In this document: in pieces, positions 10,595-18,045 of the stretch
Layout: the number at the start of each line of letters is the position of its first letter
Position numbering within the stretch: the first letter of the stretch is position 1
From: Burkholderia sp. OK233
GTDB taxonomy: Bacteria; Pseudomonadota; Gammaproteobacteria; Burkholderiales; Burkholderiaceae
Length of the DNA stretch: 64,000 bases
Direction of reading: 5' to 3'
NCBI RefSeq assembly: GCF_900230185.1
Contig: NZ_OCSR01000001.1
Span: forward strand, 1,612,001-1,676,000
Made by a program: the position numbers and the translations under genes
Notes under the pieces: model-generated
The model's input: only the letters and a program-made list of their open reading frames with translations
Database searches by the model: none
What the model was told of the DNA's origin: nothing

Positions 10595-11556
10595 TTTTTG
10601 GCTTTGGTAGTGCGGGTGGTGCGGGTAGAAGCGCGCGCGGGTTGTTCACTCGTGCCGGCGGCCATGGTTTGCGGATCGGTGAGCCACGGCAGCACGAATT
10701 CGGTGACTTCGGCGGCGGCCTTCACCGAGCGTTTCGCGCGGTAGGCGACCGCGTCGCACAGCGCTTCGATGACGGCCAGCACGGCCGAATCGGCATTGGC
10801 TGCGAGTCGCCGCTCGGAGCGGATATAGAGCGAGAGATCGGCGAATTGCGCGAGCGGCGAGCGCGGGCTGTCGGTTAGCGCAAGCACACGTGCCCCGCGG
10901 CTTGCCGCACGCCGCGCGAGTTCGATCGTGTCTTCGACGTAGCGCGGAAACGCGATTCCGATCACCAGATCGCCTTCATTCGAGGCGAACAGACGCCGTG
11001 CGGCGTGCGACGGTCCACCGACGAACGCGAGCGATTGCACGTTGTCGTGATACGGCATCAGGCCGTGCTCCATCAGGCCTGCGAGGAACGCGCTCGAACC
11101 CGCGCCGAGCACGAAGACGCGACGCGCGGAGATGATCGCTTCTACGGCGGCCTCGGCGGCGGCGCTGTCGATCGCAGAACGCGTGGATTGCAGATTGGTG
11201 GCCGCCTGTTCGAGCGACGCGTCAATCAGATCGTCGCCGGAAGCGAGCGACTCCTGCGCGCTACGCAGTCTCTCGACCGGCGCGAGCGTCGCTTCGAAAC
11301 CGCGTACGAGCGCTTCCCGAAACTGCGGATAACCGTCGAAGCCGAGCGCGCGAGCGAAGCGATTCGCCGTCGCCACCGACGCACCGACCACACTCGCCAG
11401 TTCGTCGATCCGCATGGTCGCCGCGCGGAACAGATTCGCCAGCACGTATTCGCCCATGCGCCGATGGATTGGCGTGAGGGTCGGCATCGCCTCGGCGATG
11501 CGTGCAGCGATGGCCTGCTCGGCGGGGTTCGAAGCAACGGACGAGTGGTGGATCAT
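10591..11556 (-). CDS. RpiR/MurR-type transcriptional regulator (HTH_6 + SIS)
   Basis: 321 residues from the ATG at 11556. The open frame extends 31 codons upstream, but that stretch is AT-rich promoter DNA reading as an unlikely Phe/Ile-rich peptide. Residues about 15-90 form the N-terminal helix-turn-helix (RIDELASVVGASVATANRFARALGFDGYPQFREAL). Residues about 120-270 form a SIS domain (AIISARRVFVLGAGSSAFLAGLMEHGL, VIGIAFPRYVEDTIELARRAA), which in this family binds phosphosugars or related effectors. It overlaps iaaA by ATGA, so it is the first gene of the peptide operon and probably its autoregulated repressor (inference). Confidence 0.9.
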   Translation of the reverse strand: MIHHSSVASNPAEQAIAARIAEAMPTLTPIHRRMGEYVLANLFRAATMRIDELASVVGASVATANRFARALGFDGYPQFREALVRGFEATLAPVERLRSAQESLASGDDLIDASLEQAATNLQSTRSAIDSAAAEAAVEAIISARRVFVLGAGSSAFLAGLMEHGLMPYHDNVQSLAFVGGPSHAARRLFASNEGDLVIGIAFPRYVEDTIELARRAASRGARVLALTDSPRSPLAQFADLSLYIRSERRLAANADSAVLAVIEALCDAVAYRAKRSVKAAAEVTEFVLPWLTDPQTMAAGTSEQPARASTRTTRTTKAKK

Positions 11557-11589
11557 GCGAGTGAGCCGACACGGTGGCGCGGCGGCTGT

Positions 11590-11665
11590 AATTAAAATGA
11601 ATGAAAGTATATTTACATAGAAAACTCGCCGAAAAAAATTCATTTTCATTTTCGAGGGTTTTCAC
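11590..11665 (-). promoter_or_regulatory. AT-rich promoter region of the RpiR-gsi operon
   Basis: A sharply AT-rich stretch in GC-rich surroundings directly upstream of the regulator gene. On the minus strand it contains TATACT as a good -10 hexamer (near 11607-11612) but no convincing -35, suggesting a regulated promoter. Half-sites GAAAAC or GTTTTC recur on both sides, and a tandem TTCATTTTCATTTTC lies within it. Confidence 0.5.
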
Positions 11666-11706
11666 GGACAAGCGCGGCCACGTCGGCGTGCCGCGCGGCC
11701 ATCCGA

Positions 11707-11722
11707 TGAAAACCAGTTTTCA
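11707..11722. promoter_or_regulatory. 16-bp palindrome TGAAAACCAGTTTTCA, candidate RpiR operator
   Basis: Arms TGAAAAC and GTTTTCA are a perfect inverted repeat around CA. The site straddles the stop codon of the MFS gene and lies about 150 bp upstream of the RpiR start. RpiR/SIS-family regulators commonly bind TGAAA-N-TTTCA palindromes, so this is a reasonable operator candidate (inference). Further half-sites occur at about 11619 and 11656. Confidence 0.45.
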
Positions 11723-12979
11723 TTGCGCGACTGCGGCGCCCCCGGGAATGTTCGCGAGCCGCGCCGCCGGCGACATGAGGATGATCAGCGCCTGCACAAG
11801 GAAAGCCGCTGCAGCCGCGACCAGACACGCGTCCATCCCCCAGCGCGCGCTGATCGCCGCACCGAGCAACGCACCCAGCGGCCGCGCGCCATAGGTCGCG
11901 GTACTGTTGAGCGCCGAGACACGGCCCATCATCCGTTCAGGTGTGATCGCCTGACGCAGCGTGGTCGAGCCGACCACCCACAGAATCGGTCCGGCGCCGA
12001 GCAGGAAGAAGCTCAGCATCGCGAGCCAGAACGACGGCGTGACGATCGTCGCCACCATCACGAGCGAGGCGAGCAAACCGCACGACGGTCCGATGATCAG
12101 CACACGGCCGAACGCGAGACGCCGCGCAATGGCCGGTGCAGCCAGCGCGCCGCACACCATGCCGACACCGTACGCACCGAGCGTCACACCTACCATCGAA
12201 GCGCTCAAGCCCAACCGATGCACGGCGTACGGCACATACACCGCCTGCAGCACGAAGAAACCGAGATTGAAGAAGATCGCGGTGCCGAGCATCGGCCGCA
12301 GCAACGCGTCGCGCAGCACAAAGCGCGTACCGTCACGCAGTTCCAGCAGGAAGTGACGCTGGGGAGCAGCCGCTCGCGGCGGTTCGCGCAGCCCCGCGAG
12401 CAATGCGACGGCCAGCGCCGATAGCCCGGCCGCGCAGCCATACGCCCATCCCGCGCCGATCCAGCCGACCAGCAGTCCGCCGAGCGCCGGTCCCGCTGAA
12501 TACGCGACGCTGCGCGCCAGTTCGAGCCGGCCGTTGGCCTGCGCGTACGCCTCGCGCGGCACGATTGACGGCACCAGCGAAGGCGCCGCGACGTTGTAGG
12601 CAACCGTGCCGGTCGCGGCAACGAAGCCGAGCGCGGCGAGCAGCGGCAAGCTCAGCGCATGCGTCATCAGGAGCAGCAGCACGCACAACATCGCGATCGC
12701 GCGCACGCTTTCGGCGAGCGTCATCAACGTGCGGCGCGAACGGCGGTCGACCCATACGCCGAGCGGAATCGACAACAACAGGAACGGCAACGTCTGCGCG
12801 GTTTGCAACAAACCGGTCTCGCGTGCGCCGGCGCCGAGCGCGAACACGGCGACGAGCGGCGCGGCGGCAAGGCTGATCTGTTCAGCGGATTGCGCGACCA
12901 GATTCGACCATGCGAGCCGCTGGAATGCGGCCGGCAGACGAAGCGCGGATGAAGATGACGAAGAGGAAGCGGCGTGCAT
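11720..12979 (-). CDS. MFS transporter (EntS-like exporter fold)
   Basis: 419 residues with 12 predicted membrane segments. The N-terminus FQRLAWSNLVAQSAEQISLAAAPLVAV and the loop GVWVDRRSRRTLM are typical of the MFS_3 (enterobactin exporter-like) group. The second half begins near FFNLGFFVLQAVYVPYAV. An AGGAG ribosome site lies before the ATG at 12979. Likely a drug or metabolite exporter; substrate unknown. It runs in the same direction as, and ends just before, the RpiR promoter; it is divergent from rsuA (94 bp between starts). Confidence 0.85.
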   Translation of the reverse strand: MHAASSSSSSSALRLPAAFQRLAWSNLVAQSAEQISLAAAPLVAVFALGAGARETGLLQTAQTLPFLLLSIPLGVWVDRRSRRTLMTLAESVRAIAMLCVLLLLMTHALSLPLLAALGFVAATGTVAYNVAAPSLVPSIVPREAYAQANGRLELARSVAYSAGPALGGLLVGWIGAGWAYGCAAGLSALAVALLAGLREPPRAAAPQRHFLLELRDGTRFVLRDALLRPMLGTAIFFNLGFFVLQAVYVPYAVHRLGLSASMVGVTLGAYGVGMVCGALAAPAIARRLAFGRVLIIGPSCGLLASLVMVATIVTPSFWLAMLSFFLLGAGPILWVVGSTTLRQAITPERMMGRVSALNSTATYGARPLGALLGAAISARWGMDACLVAAAAAFLVQALIILMSPAARLANIPGGAAVAQ

Positions 12980-13073
12980 CGATGAACTCCTGCGACGGGA
13001 TGGGGAAAGGCCATCGTCGTCGCTATGGCGTAGCCCGGCGCTCCGCTTCTTGCGGTGTTATTCTTCGCTCGCC

Positions 13074-13784
13074 ATGAATCTCGAAAGCATCCTCTTCACA
13101 CAAGGTTTCGGCTCGCGCCGCCAATGCCGGGCACTGATCGGCGACGGCCGCGTGAGCATCGGCGGCTCCGTCTGCGCCGATGCCGACGCCGATTTCCCAA
13201 CCGATGACAGCACCTTCTGCTTCAGCGTGGACGGGGTCGTCTGGCCGTATCGCGAGCACGCCTATCTGTTGCTGAACAAACCTGCCGGCTACGAATGTTC
13301 GCGCGATCCGCAACATCATCTGAGCGTGTTCAGCCTGCTGCCGCCGCAGTTCGCCGAACGCGGCGTGCAGTGCGTGGGCCGCCTCGATCAGGACACGACC
13401 GGCCTCCTGCTGCTCTCCGACGACGGCAAGTTCGTGCACATGTTCACGTCGCCGAAACGCAAAGTGCCGAAGCTGTATATCGCGACCACGCGCCATCCCA
13501 TCGACGACGCCCAGTTGCGTGCCTTGCGCGACGGCGTCTTGCTGCACGGCGAGCCCAAGCCGATCATCGCCGTCGACGTAGAGGCGCGCGGTGAGCACGC
13601 GCTGGCCCTCACCGTGATGGAAGGCAAATATCACCAGGTCAAGCGGATGATCGCGGCAGCCGGCAACCGCTGTGAAGCGCTACATCGTGAGCGGATCGGC
13701 GGACTCGCGCTGCCCACGACGCTGGCCGTTGGCGCGTGGCAATGGCTCAACGAAACCGACCTCGGATCTTTACGGAGCGGGTAA
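13074..13784 (+). CDS. rsuA: 16S rRNA pseudouridine(516) synthase RsuA
   Basis: 236 residues. Residues 1 to about 55 are an S4-type RNA-binding domain (LESILFTQGFGSRRQCRALIG). The rest is an RsuA/RluB-group pseudouridine synthase domain: LLLNKPAGYECSRDP, catalytic motif GRLDQDTTGLLLLSDDG with Asp105, and KYHQVKRMIAAAGNRC near the end. It isomerises U516 of 16S rRNA. The ATG at 13074 matches the family start; the longer upstream frame is antisense to the MFS gene. Confidence 0.92.
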   Translation: MNLESILFTQGFGSRRQCRALIGDGRVSIGGSVCADADADFPTDDSTFCFSVDGVVWPYREHAYLLLNKPAGYECSRDPQHHLSVFSLLPPQFAERGVQCVGRLDQDTTGLLLLSDDGKFVHMFTSPKRKVPKLYIATTRHPIDDAQLRALRDGVLLHGEPKPIIAVDVEARGEHALALTVMEGKYHQVKRMIAAAGNRCEALHRERIGGLALPTTLAVGAWQWLNETDLGSLRSG

Positions 13785-13953
13785 ACCGGTAGGACCCCTT
13801 TAAAGCCTTGATGCGTCAGGAGAATCGTGTGTGCGCCCGCACATAGGCCCTGAGGGACACCTGATTACACGCTGCATCGCAGCATGCTCTTCCTTACAGC
13901 TCGCCCTATACTCGTTTAAACAAAGACTACAAAGGGTTCAAGGGAGGGGCGCC

Positions 13954-14142
13954 ATGGTGATCCACGACACCATTGAAATTTCGTCCGTGATGATTGCTTT
14001 CACGTGTCTCGGGATAGTCCTGGTCGGCGGACTGCTAGTCATGATGCGGCTGCGGCATAAATATCATCCGAACCTGATCGGCGCACTGATCGGCGCACTG
14101 CTATGTTTTCTGTTGCTGGAGGCGTTGCCGGCGCTGACGTAA
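13954..14142 (+). CDS. Small two-helix membrane protein, function unknown
   Basis: 62 residues with two hydrophobic segments: about 10-31 (VMIAFTCLGIVLVGGLLVMM), a basic turn RLRHKYHP, then about 40-58 (LIGALIGALLCFLLLEALP). The strong GGGAGGGG ribosome site right before the ATG at 13954 supports translation and decides the start over the longer frame. No function recognised. It stands alone between rsuA and the convergent SDR gene. Confidence 0.65.
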   Translation: MVIHDTIEISSVMIAFTCLGIVLVGGLLVMMRLRHKYHPNLIGALIGALLCFLLLEALPALT

Positions 14143-14264
14143 GCGAGGGGAACGCGGATAGCGCAGAGGGCGGCGCGCGCGGGTATCGCCGGGCGATGCT
14201 TGGCCCGGCGGCTTGTTGTATGCGGCTGAACGCGCTGCAACCCGTCGCCTGATCGCGGGTTTTC

Positions 14265-15341
14265 TCAGTCGCCCGCTTTTGCTTCGCCGTGTGGCTCAGT
14301 GGCACTCCGTTCGGGCAGCACGCGCAGAAAATCGTCGACGCTTGGATACTGCAAGCGCACGCGCAACTCTTCTTTGAGGCGCCGGTTCACGAGCCGCCTC
14401 GATTCACGCATGAAGGACAGCAAGGTCGGCTCGATCTTCTGCTCCGCCTCCGCGCGCGTGATGCGAGGCGCACGCTCGAGACCGAACGCATCGGCCACCG
14501 TATCGAAGTACTCGCCCATTTTCAACGACGTATCGTCGGACGCATGGACCACGCGCCCCGGCCGCCCGTGTGTGGCTAGACGCACGAGGATCGCGGCCAG
14601 GTCGTCGGCGTGGATATGGTTGGTATAGACGTCGTCGGCGTCGATCAAGGCCGGGGTGCGCTTCTCCAGCCGCGCGAGCGGCAAGCGGTTGCTCGCATAG
14701 ATGCCCGGAATCCGCGCGATGCTGGCGGCGACCGCGCCTCGCGCCGTGGCGCGCCGCAATTGCCGCTCGGCGGACACGCGGCGTTTGGCGCGCGCATTGG
14801 CCGGCTGCGACGCGCGCGTCTCGTCGATCCACGCGCCGCCACAATCGCCGTAGACGCCTGTCGTGCTCGCGTACACCAGCCTCACAGGCACATGCGGCGC
14901 GGCGGTCCAGCGCACCCTGTCGGGTACAATATTGGCTGCTTCAGATTCCGCCCATGAGGCACTCATGTTGCGCAACCCGCGGCGCAGCCGCCCGACCGGC
15001 GCCACCGCGGCACGCGCGGCACGCATCGCCCGATCACGGCGCGCGCTCAACGTAGCGAGCAAGGCACGGGTGCGGCGGTCGTCATCGCCGGTCTTTTGCG
15101 GTGGCGCGAGATGCAGCACCGTCGGCGCGAGGCCGGCAAGCCGTTTCAGGCTGTGGCGCGCGTCGAGGTCGCCGACCAGCGGCGTGACGCCAGCGGCGCG
15201 CAATTCGGCGCTGCGTTCGGCGTGGCTGGTGAGCGCGAAGACATGCGCGTGTGGCCGCAACAGGGGCACGCAGCGCATGCCGACGTCACCGCAGCCAACA
15301 ATCAACACGCGCGGCCGGCGTAAATTTCGTGTCGCTTTCAT
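14265..15341 (-). CDS. NAD(P)-dependent SDR/epimerase-like protein (YeeZ-like)
   Basis: 358 residues. Rossmann start RVLIVGCGDVGMRCVPLLRPH (residues about 11-31) followed by a second strand VFALTSH. The SDR active-site region appears as RLVYASTTGVYGDCGGAWIDET, with an NHIHADDLAAILVRLA stretch near the C-terminus. Resembles extended-SDR proteins annotated YeeZ or NAD-dependent epimerase. There is an Arg-rich loop of about 40 residues (SARRDRAMRAARAAVAPVGRLRRGLR) before the active site. Substrate unknown. Divergent from the reductase at 15436. Confidence 0.8.
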   Translation of the reverse strand: MKATRNLRRPRVLIVGCGDVGMRCVPLLRPHAHVFALTSHAERSAELRAAGVTPLVGDLDARHSLKRLAGLAPTVLHLAPPQKTGDDDRRTRALLATLSARRDRAMRAARAAVAPVGRLRRGLRNMSASWAESEAANIVPDRVRWTAAPHVPVRLVYASTTGVYGDCGGAWIDETRASQPANARAKRRVSAERQLRRATARGAVAASIARIPGIYASNRLPLARLEKRTPALIDADDVYTNHIHADDLAAILVRLATHGRPGRVVHASDDTSLKMGEYFDTVADAFGLERAPRITRAEAEQKIEPTLLSFMRESRRLVNRRLKEELRVRLQYPSVDDFLRVLPERSATEPHGEAKAGD

Positions 15342-15435
15342 GGTGGACGCATTGTAGCCGTCAAGCGCGGCAGGTACCGCACAGTTGCACAGCGGGTCCG
15401 ATAACGATTACCGACTTTTCGATTTCGAACACTCT

Positions 15436-16467
15436 ATGGCATTTAACGTCACGCTCCGGCAAAGCGGCCGGCAGTTTCAGGTGGAACAGGATGAACCGGT
15501 CCTGATCGCGGCCTTGCGCCAGGGCATTGGTCTGCCGTACGGCTGCAAGAACGGCGCATGCGGCTCATGCAAGGGCACCGTGGTCAGCGGTCAGATCGAA
15601 CAGCGTCAGCATTCGTCGTCGGCCTTGTCGAACGACGAAAAAACGCGCGGCATGGCCCTCTTCTGCTGCGCGACGGCCTGCTCCGATCTCGAAGTGGACA
15701 TCCGCGAAGTCGCCGGCGTAGGCGACGTGCAGGTCAAGAAACTGCCGTGCCGCGTGAACGCGATCGAGCGCAAGGCCGACGACGTCGTCGTGCTGAAGCT
15801 GCAATTGCCCGCTAACGAACGTCTGCAATATCTGGCCGGCCAGTACCTCGAATTCATTCTGAAAGACGGCAAGCGCCGCAGCTATTCGATGGCGAACGCG
15901 CCGCACGCCGAAGGCCCGATCGAATTGCACATCCGTCATATGCCGGGCGGCGCATTCACGGACCACGTGTTCAACACGATAAAGGAGCGCGACATCCTGC
16001 GCTTCGAAGCCCCGCTCGGCACCTTCTTCCTGCGTGAAGATTCGGACAAGCCGATCGTGCTTCTCGCCTCGGGCACGGGTTTCGCGCCGCTGAAGGCGAT
16101 CGTCGAGCATGCGGTGTTCAAGAACCTGAACCGGCCGATGACCCTGTACTGGGGCGCGCGCCGCAAGAAAGACCTGTACCTGCTCGAGCTCGCCGAGCAA
16201 TGGGCTCGCGAGATCCCGAACTTCAAGTTCGTGCCGGTGCTGTCGGAACCGGACGCGGGCGACGCGTGGACGGGCCGCGTCGGCTTCGTGCATCGCTCGG
16301 TGATCGAGGATCTGCCGGACCTGTCGCCGTACCAGGTGTACGCGTGCGGCGCGCCGGTGATGGTCGAGTCGGCACAGCGCGATTTCACCCAGCATCATGG
16401 GCTGCCGGAAGATGAGTTCTACGCGGACTCCTTCACGAGCGCGGCGGACCTGGCGAACGCGGTTTGA
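15436..16467 (+). CDS. 2Fe-2S ferredoxin-type NAD(P)H-flavin reductase (CDP-6-deoxy-glucoseen reductase-like)
   Basis: 343 residues with three modules. Residues 1-90 are a plant-type 2Fe-2S ferredoxin with Cys37, Cys42 and Cys45 in YGCKNGACGSCKG and the fourth Cys at 77 or 78 (FCCATACSD). Residues about 100-195 are an FAD-binding barrel with KRRSYSMAN. Residues about 200-330 are an NAD(P) domain with LLASGTGFAPLKAIVE and YACGAPVMVESA. This is the architecture of phenol-hydroxylase-type reductases and of AscD/RfbI, the name usually given to the orthologue in Burkholderia. No deoxysugar genes are nearby, so a general electron-transfer role is as likely. Confidence 0.85.
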   Translation: MAFNVTLRQSGRQFQVEQDEPVLIAALRQGIGLPYGCKNGACGSCKGTVVSGQIEQRQHSSSALSNDEKTRGMALFCCATACSDLEVDIREVAGVGDVQVKKLPCRVNAIERKADDVVVLKLQLPANERLQYLAGQYLEFILKDGKRRSYSMANAPHAEGPIELHIRHMPGGAFTDHVFNTIKERDILRFEAPLGTFFLREDSDKPIVLLASGTGFAPLKAIVEHAVFKNLNRPMTLYWGARRKKDLYLLELAEQWAREIPNFKFVPVLSEPDAGDAWTGRVGFVHRSVIEDLPDLSPYQVYACGAPVMVESAQRDFTQHHGLPEDEFYADSFTSAADLANAV

Positions 16468-16472
16468 GGGAG

Positions 16473-16507
16473 TGAATGGGTCGATCGATTGACGATCGAC
16501 CCATTCA
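16473..16507. terminator. Perfect 15-bp stem-loop after the reductase gene
   Basis: Arms TGAATGGGTCGATCG (16473-16487) and CGATCGACCCATTCA (16493-16507) with loop ATTGA, starting 6 bases after the reductase stop. No T-run follows, so it may stabilise the 3' end or act as a weak terminator. Confidence 0.6.
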
Positions 16508-16535
16508 TCAAAACGAAATCAGCAAGCTGGCAGAC

Positions 16536-16570
16536 TTGCAGAAATCCGCACCTGGCGCGGATTTGTGCAA
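16536..16570. promoter_or_regulatory. Hyphenated palindrome just upstream of the leader promoter
   Basis: TTGCA-G-AAATCCGC (16536-16549) is mirrored by GCGGATTT-G-TGCAA (16557-16570): 13 paired positions with a G/G mismatch and a 7-base centre. It ends 8 bases before the -35 hexamer, where a regulator would bind. No known operator recognised. Confidence 0.5.
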
Positions 16571-16578
16571 ATTCATGG

Positions 16579-16608
16579 TTTACACCAGCGCTTTCCTTGT
16601 CGTATTCT
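16579..16608 (+). promoter_or_regulatory. Promoter of the arginine-codon leader and argD-type gene
   Basis: -35 TTTACA (16579-16584), 18-base spacer, -10 TATTCT (16603-16608). Predicted transcription start is at about 16614-16616, at or next to the leader ATG at 16616, so the leader ORF would be leaderless or nearly so. No ribosome site precedes that ATG, consistent with this. Confidence 0.65.
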
Positions 16609-16615
16609 TTCGCGC

Positions 16616-16666
16616 ATGAACCGCATCCAGTCCGAACTTCGACGTCGCCGCTCGCCGCTCCCTTAG
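16616..16666 (+). CDS. Putative 16-residue leader peptide with four consecutive Arg codons
   Basis: ATG at 16616, TAG at 16664-16666; the peptide is MNRIQSELRRRRSPLP. Codons 9-12 are CGA CGT CGC CGC (16640-16651), with one more Arg at position 3. It lies between a good promoter and an intrinsic terminator upstream of an acetylornithine-aminotransferase gene, the arrangement of trp/his-type leader peptides. A ribosome stalled on the Arg run would cover to about 16663 and leave 16671-16681 free. A ribosome at the stop codon would cover that element. Too short for any homology argument; the claim rests on position, codon content and RNA geometry. Confidence 0.6.
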   Translation: MNRIQSELRRRRSPLP

Positions 16667-16670
16667 GGGC

Positions 16671-16738
16671 GCCGCTGGCTTCGTCACGGATTCGCGCCGC
16701 ACAAAGGCGCAAGCAGTTCGAATCATGAAAGCCACGGC
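16671..16738 (+). promoter_or_regulatory. Antiterminator pairing element of the proposed attenuator
   Basis: GCCGCTGGCTT (16671-16681) can pair with AAGCCACGGC (16729-16738) over ten base pairs with one bulged C. The second sequence is the 5' arm of the terminator, so the two structures exclude each other. A small hairpin GCGCC/GGCGC (16694-16698 with 16706-16710) in between would bring the partners together. Confidence 0.55.
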
Positions 16739-16754
16739 ATGCCGTGGCTTTTTT
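16729..16754 (+). terminator. Intrinsic terminator of the leader (attenuator hairpin)
   Basis: Palindrome AAGCCACGGC-AT-GCCGTGGCTT followed by T residues to 16754 (six in a row). It is oriented to stop transcription 88 bp before the aminotransferase ATG, so it is a leader terminator and not the end of the upstream gene alone. Confidence 0.8.
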
Positions 16755-16842
16755 GTTTGCTTTTTTTGTTTTCCCCGGCCCCTGTTTCATATGTGGTCAA
16801 CCGTTCACTCACCCTTCACCCCGCTGTCTGGAGCCTGCCGTC

Positions 16843-18027
16843 ATGAATTTCAATGAGTACCCGATCGAGTCGCTGATGTACATCACGAACCGGCCCGAAA
16901 TCGTTTTCACGCACGGCAAGGGCTCGTGGCTCTACGACAATAACGGCAAGCGATATCTGGACTTCATCCAGGGCTGGGCGGTCAACAGCCTCGGCCATTG
17001 CAACGACGGCATGATCGAAGCGCTGAACACGCAATCGAAGCTGCTGCTGAATCCGTCGCCGGCTTTCTACAACGAGCCGATGGCGAAGCTCGCCGGACTG
17101 CTCGCCCAGCACAGCTGTTTCGACAAGGTGTTCTTCGCGAACAGCGGCGCCGAAGCGAACGAAGGCGCCATCAAGCTCGCGCGCAAGTGGGGCAAGAAGT
17201 TCAAGGACGGCGCGTTCGAAATCATCACGTTCGATCACAGCTTCCACGGCCGCACGCTCGCCACCATGTCGGCAAGCGGCAAGCCGGGTTGGGACACGAT
17301 CTACGCACCGCAAGTACCGGGCTTCCCGAAGGCGGATCTGAACGACATCGCATCGGTCGAAAAGCTGATCAATGCGAAGACCGTCGCAGTGATGCTGGAG
17401 CCGATTCAGGGCGAAGGCGGCGTAATTCCCGCCACGCGCGAGTTCATGCAGCAACTGCGCGCACTGACCAAACAGCACAACCTGCTGCTGATCGTCGACG
17501 AAGTGCAAAGCGGTTGCGGCCGTGCCGGCACCTTGTTCGCGTATGAACTGTCAGGCATCGAGCCGGACATCATGACGCTCGGCAAGGGCATCGGCGGCGG
17601 CGTCCCGCTCGCGGCGCTGCTCGCCAAAGCCGAAATTGCCGTGTTCGAAGCGGGCGACCAGGGCGGCACGTACAACGGCAATCCGCTGATGACCGCGGTC
17701 GGCTTCTCGGTGATCTCGCAAATGACCGCGCCGGGCTTCCTCGAAGGCGTGCGCGCGCGCGGCGAGTATCTGCGCGCCAAACTGCTCGAACTGTCGGAAG
17801 AACGCGGTTTCGAAGGCGAACGCGGTGAAGGTCTGCTGCGCGCGCTGCTGCTCGGCAAGGACATCGGCAATCAGATCGTCGAGAAGGCGCGCGTGATGCA
17901 GCCCGACGGCCTGCTGCTGAACGCGGCGCGTCCGAACCTGCTGCGTTTCATGCCGGCACTGAACGTCACGAATGAAGAAATCGACCAGATGATGGCGATG
18001 CTGCGTTCGATTCTCGACACGCTGTAA
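16843..18027 (+). CDS. argD: Acetylornithine aminotransferase family protein (ArgD-type)
   Basis: 394 residues, class III PLP aminotransferase. Key sites: [18 protein letters not shown] (PLP phosphate region), [48 protein letters not shown], and the PLP lysine in [14 protein letters not shown] at about Lys248. This pattern and length are those of acetylornithine transaminase of arginine synthesis (succinylornithine or other omega-amino acids are possible substrates). TCTGGAG ribosome site; the ATG at 16843 is chosen over the longer frame, which starts inside the terminator. Upstream lies a leader with Arg codons, which supports an arginine role. The GNAT gene follows after 18 bases. Confidence 0.85.
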   Translation: MNFNEYPIESLMYITNRPEIVFTHGKGSWLYDNNGKRYLDFIQGWAVNSLGHCNDGMIEALNTQSKLLLNPSPAFYNEPMAKLAGLLAQHSCFDKVFFANSGAEANEGAIKLARKWGKKFKDGAFEIITFDHSFHGRTLATMSASGKPGWDTIYAPQVPGFPKADLNDIASVEKLINAKTVAVMLEPIQGEGGVIPATREFMQQLRALTKQHNLLLIVDEVQSGCGRAGTLFAYELSGIEPDIMTLGKGIGGGVPLAALLAKAEIAVFEAGDQGGTYNGNPLMTAVGFSVISQMTAPGFLEGVRARGEYLRAKLLELSEERGFEGERGEGLLRALLLGKDIGNQIVEKARVMQPDGLLLNAARPNLLRFMPALNVTNEEIDQMMAMLRSILDTL

Positions 18028-18045
18028 TCACACAGGGAAGCGCGT

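Noticed and set aside
12606..13073. N-terminal extension of RsuA in the longer open frame
   Set aside because: The extension is antisense to the MFS gene; family start and S4 domain begin at 13074.
16510..16755. 6S RNA or another stand-alone small RNA in front of the argD-type gene
   Set aside because: No 6S-like closing stem and bubble could be drawn; the promoter, leader ORF and terminator layout fits an attenuator better. A released leader RNA of about 140 bases remains possible.
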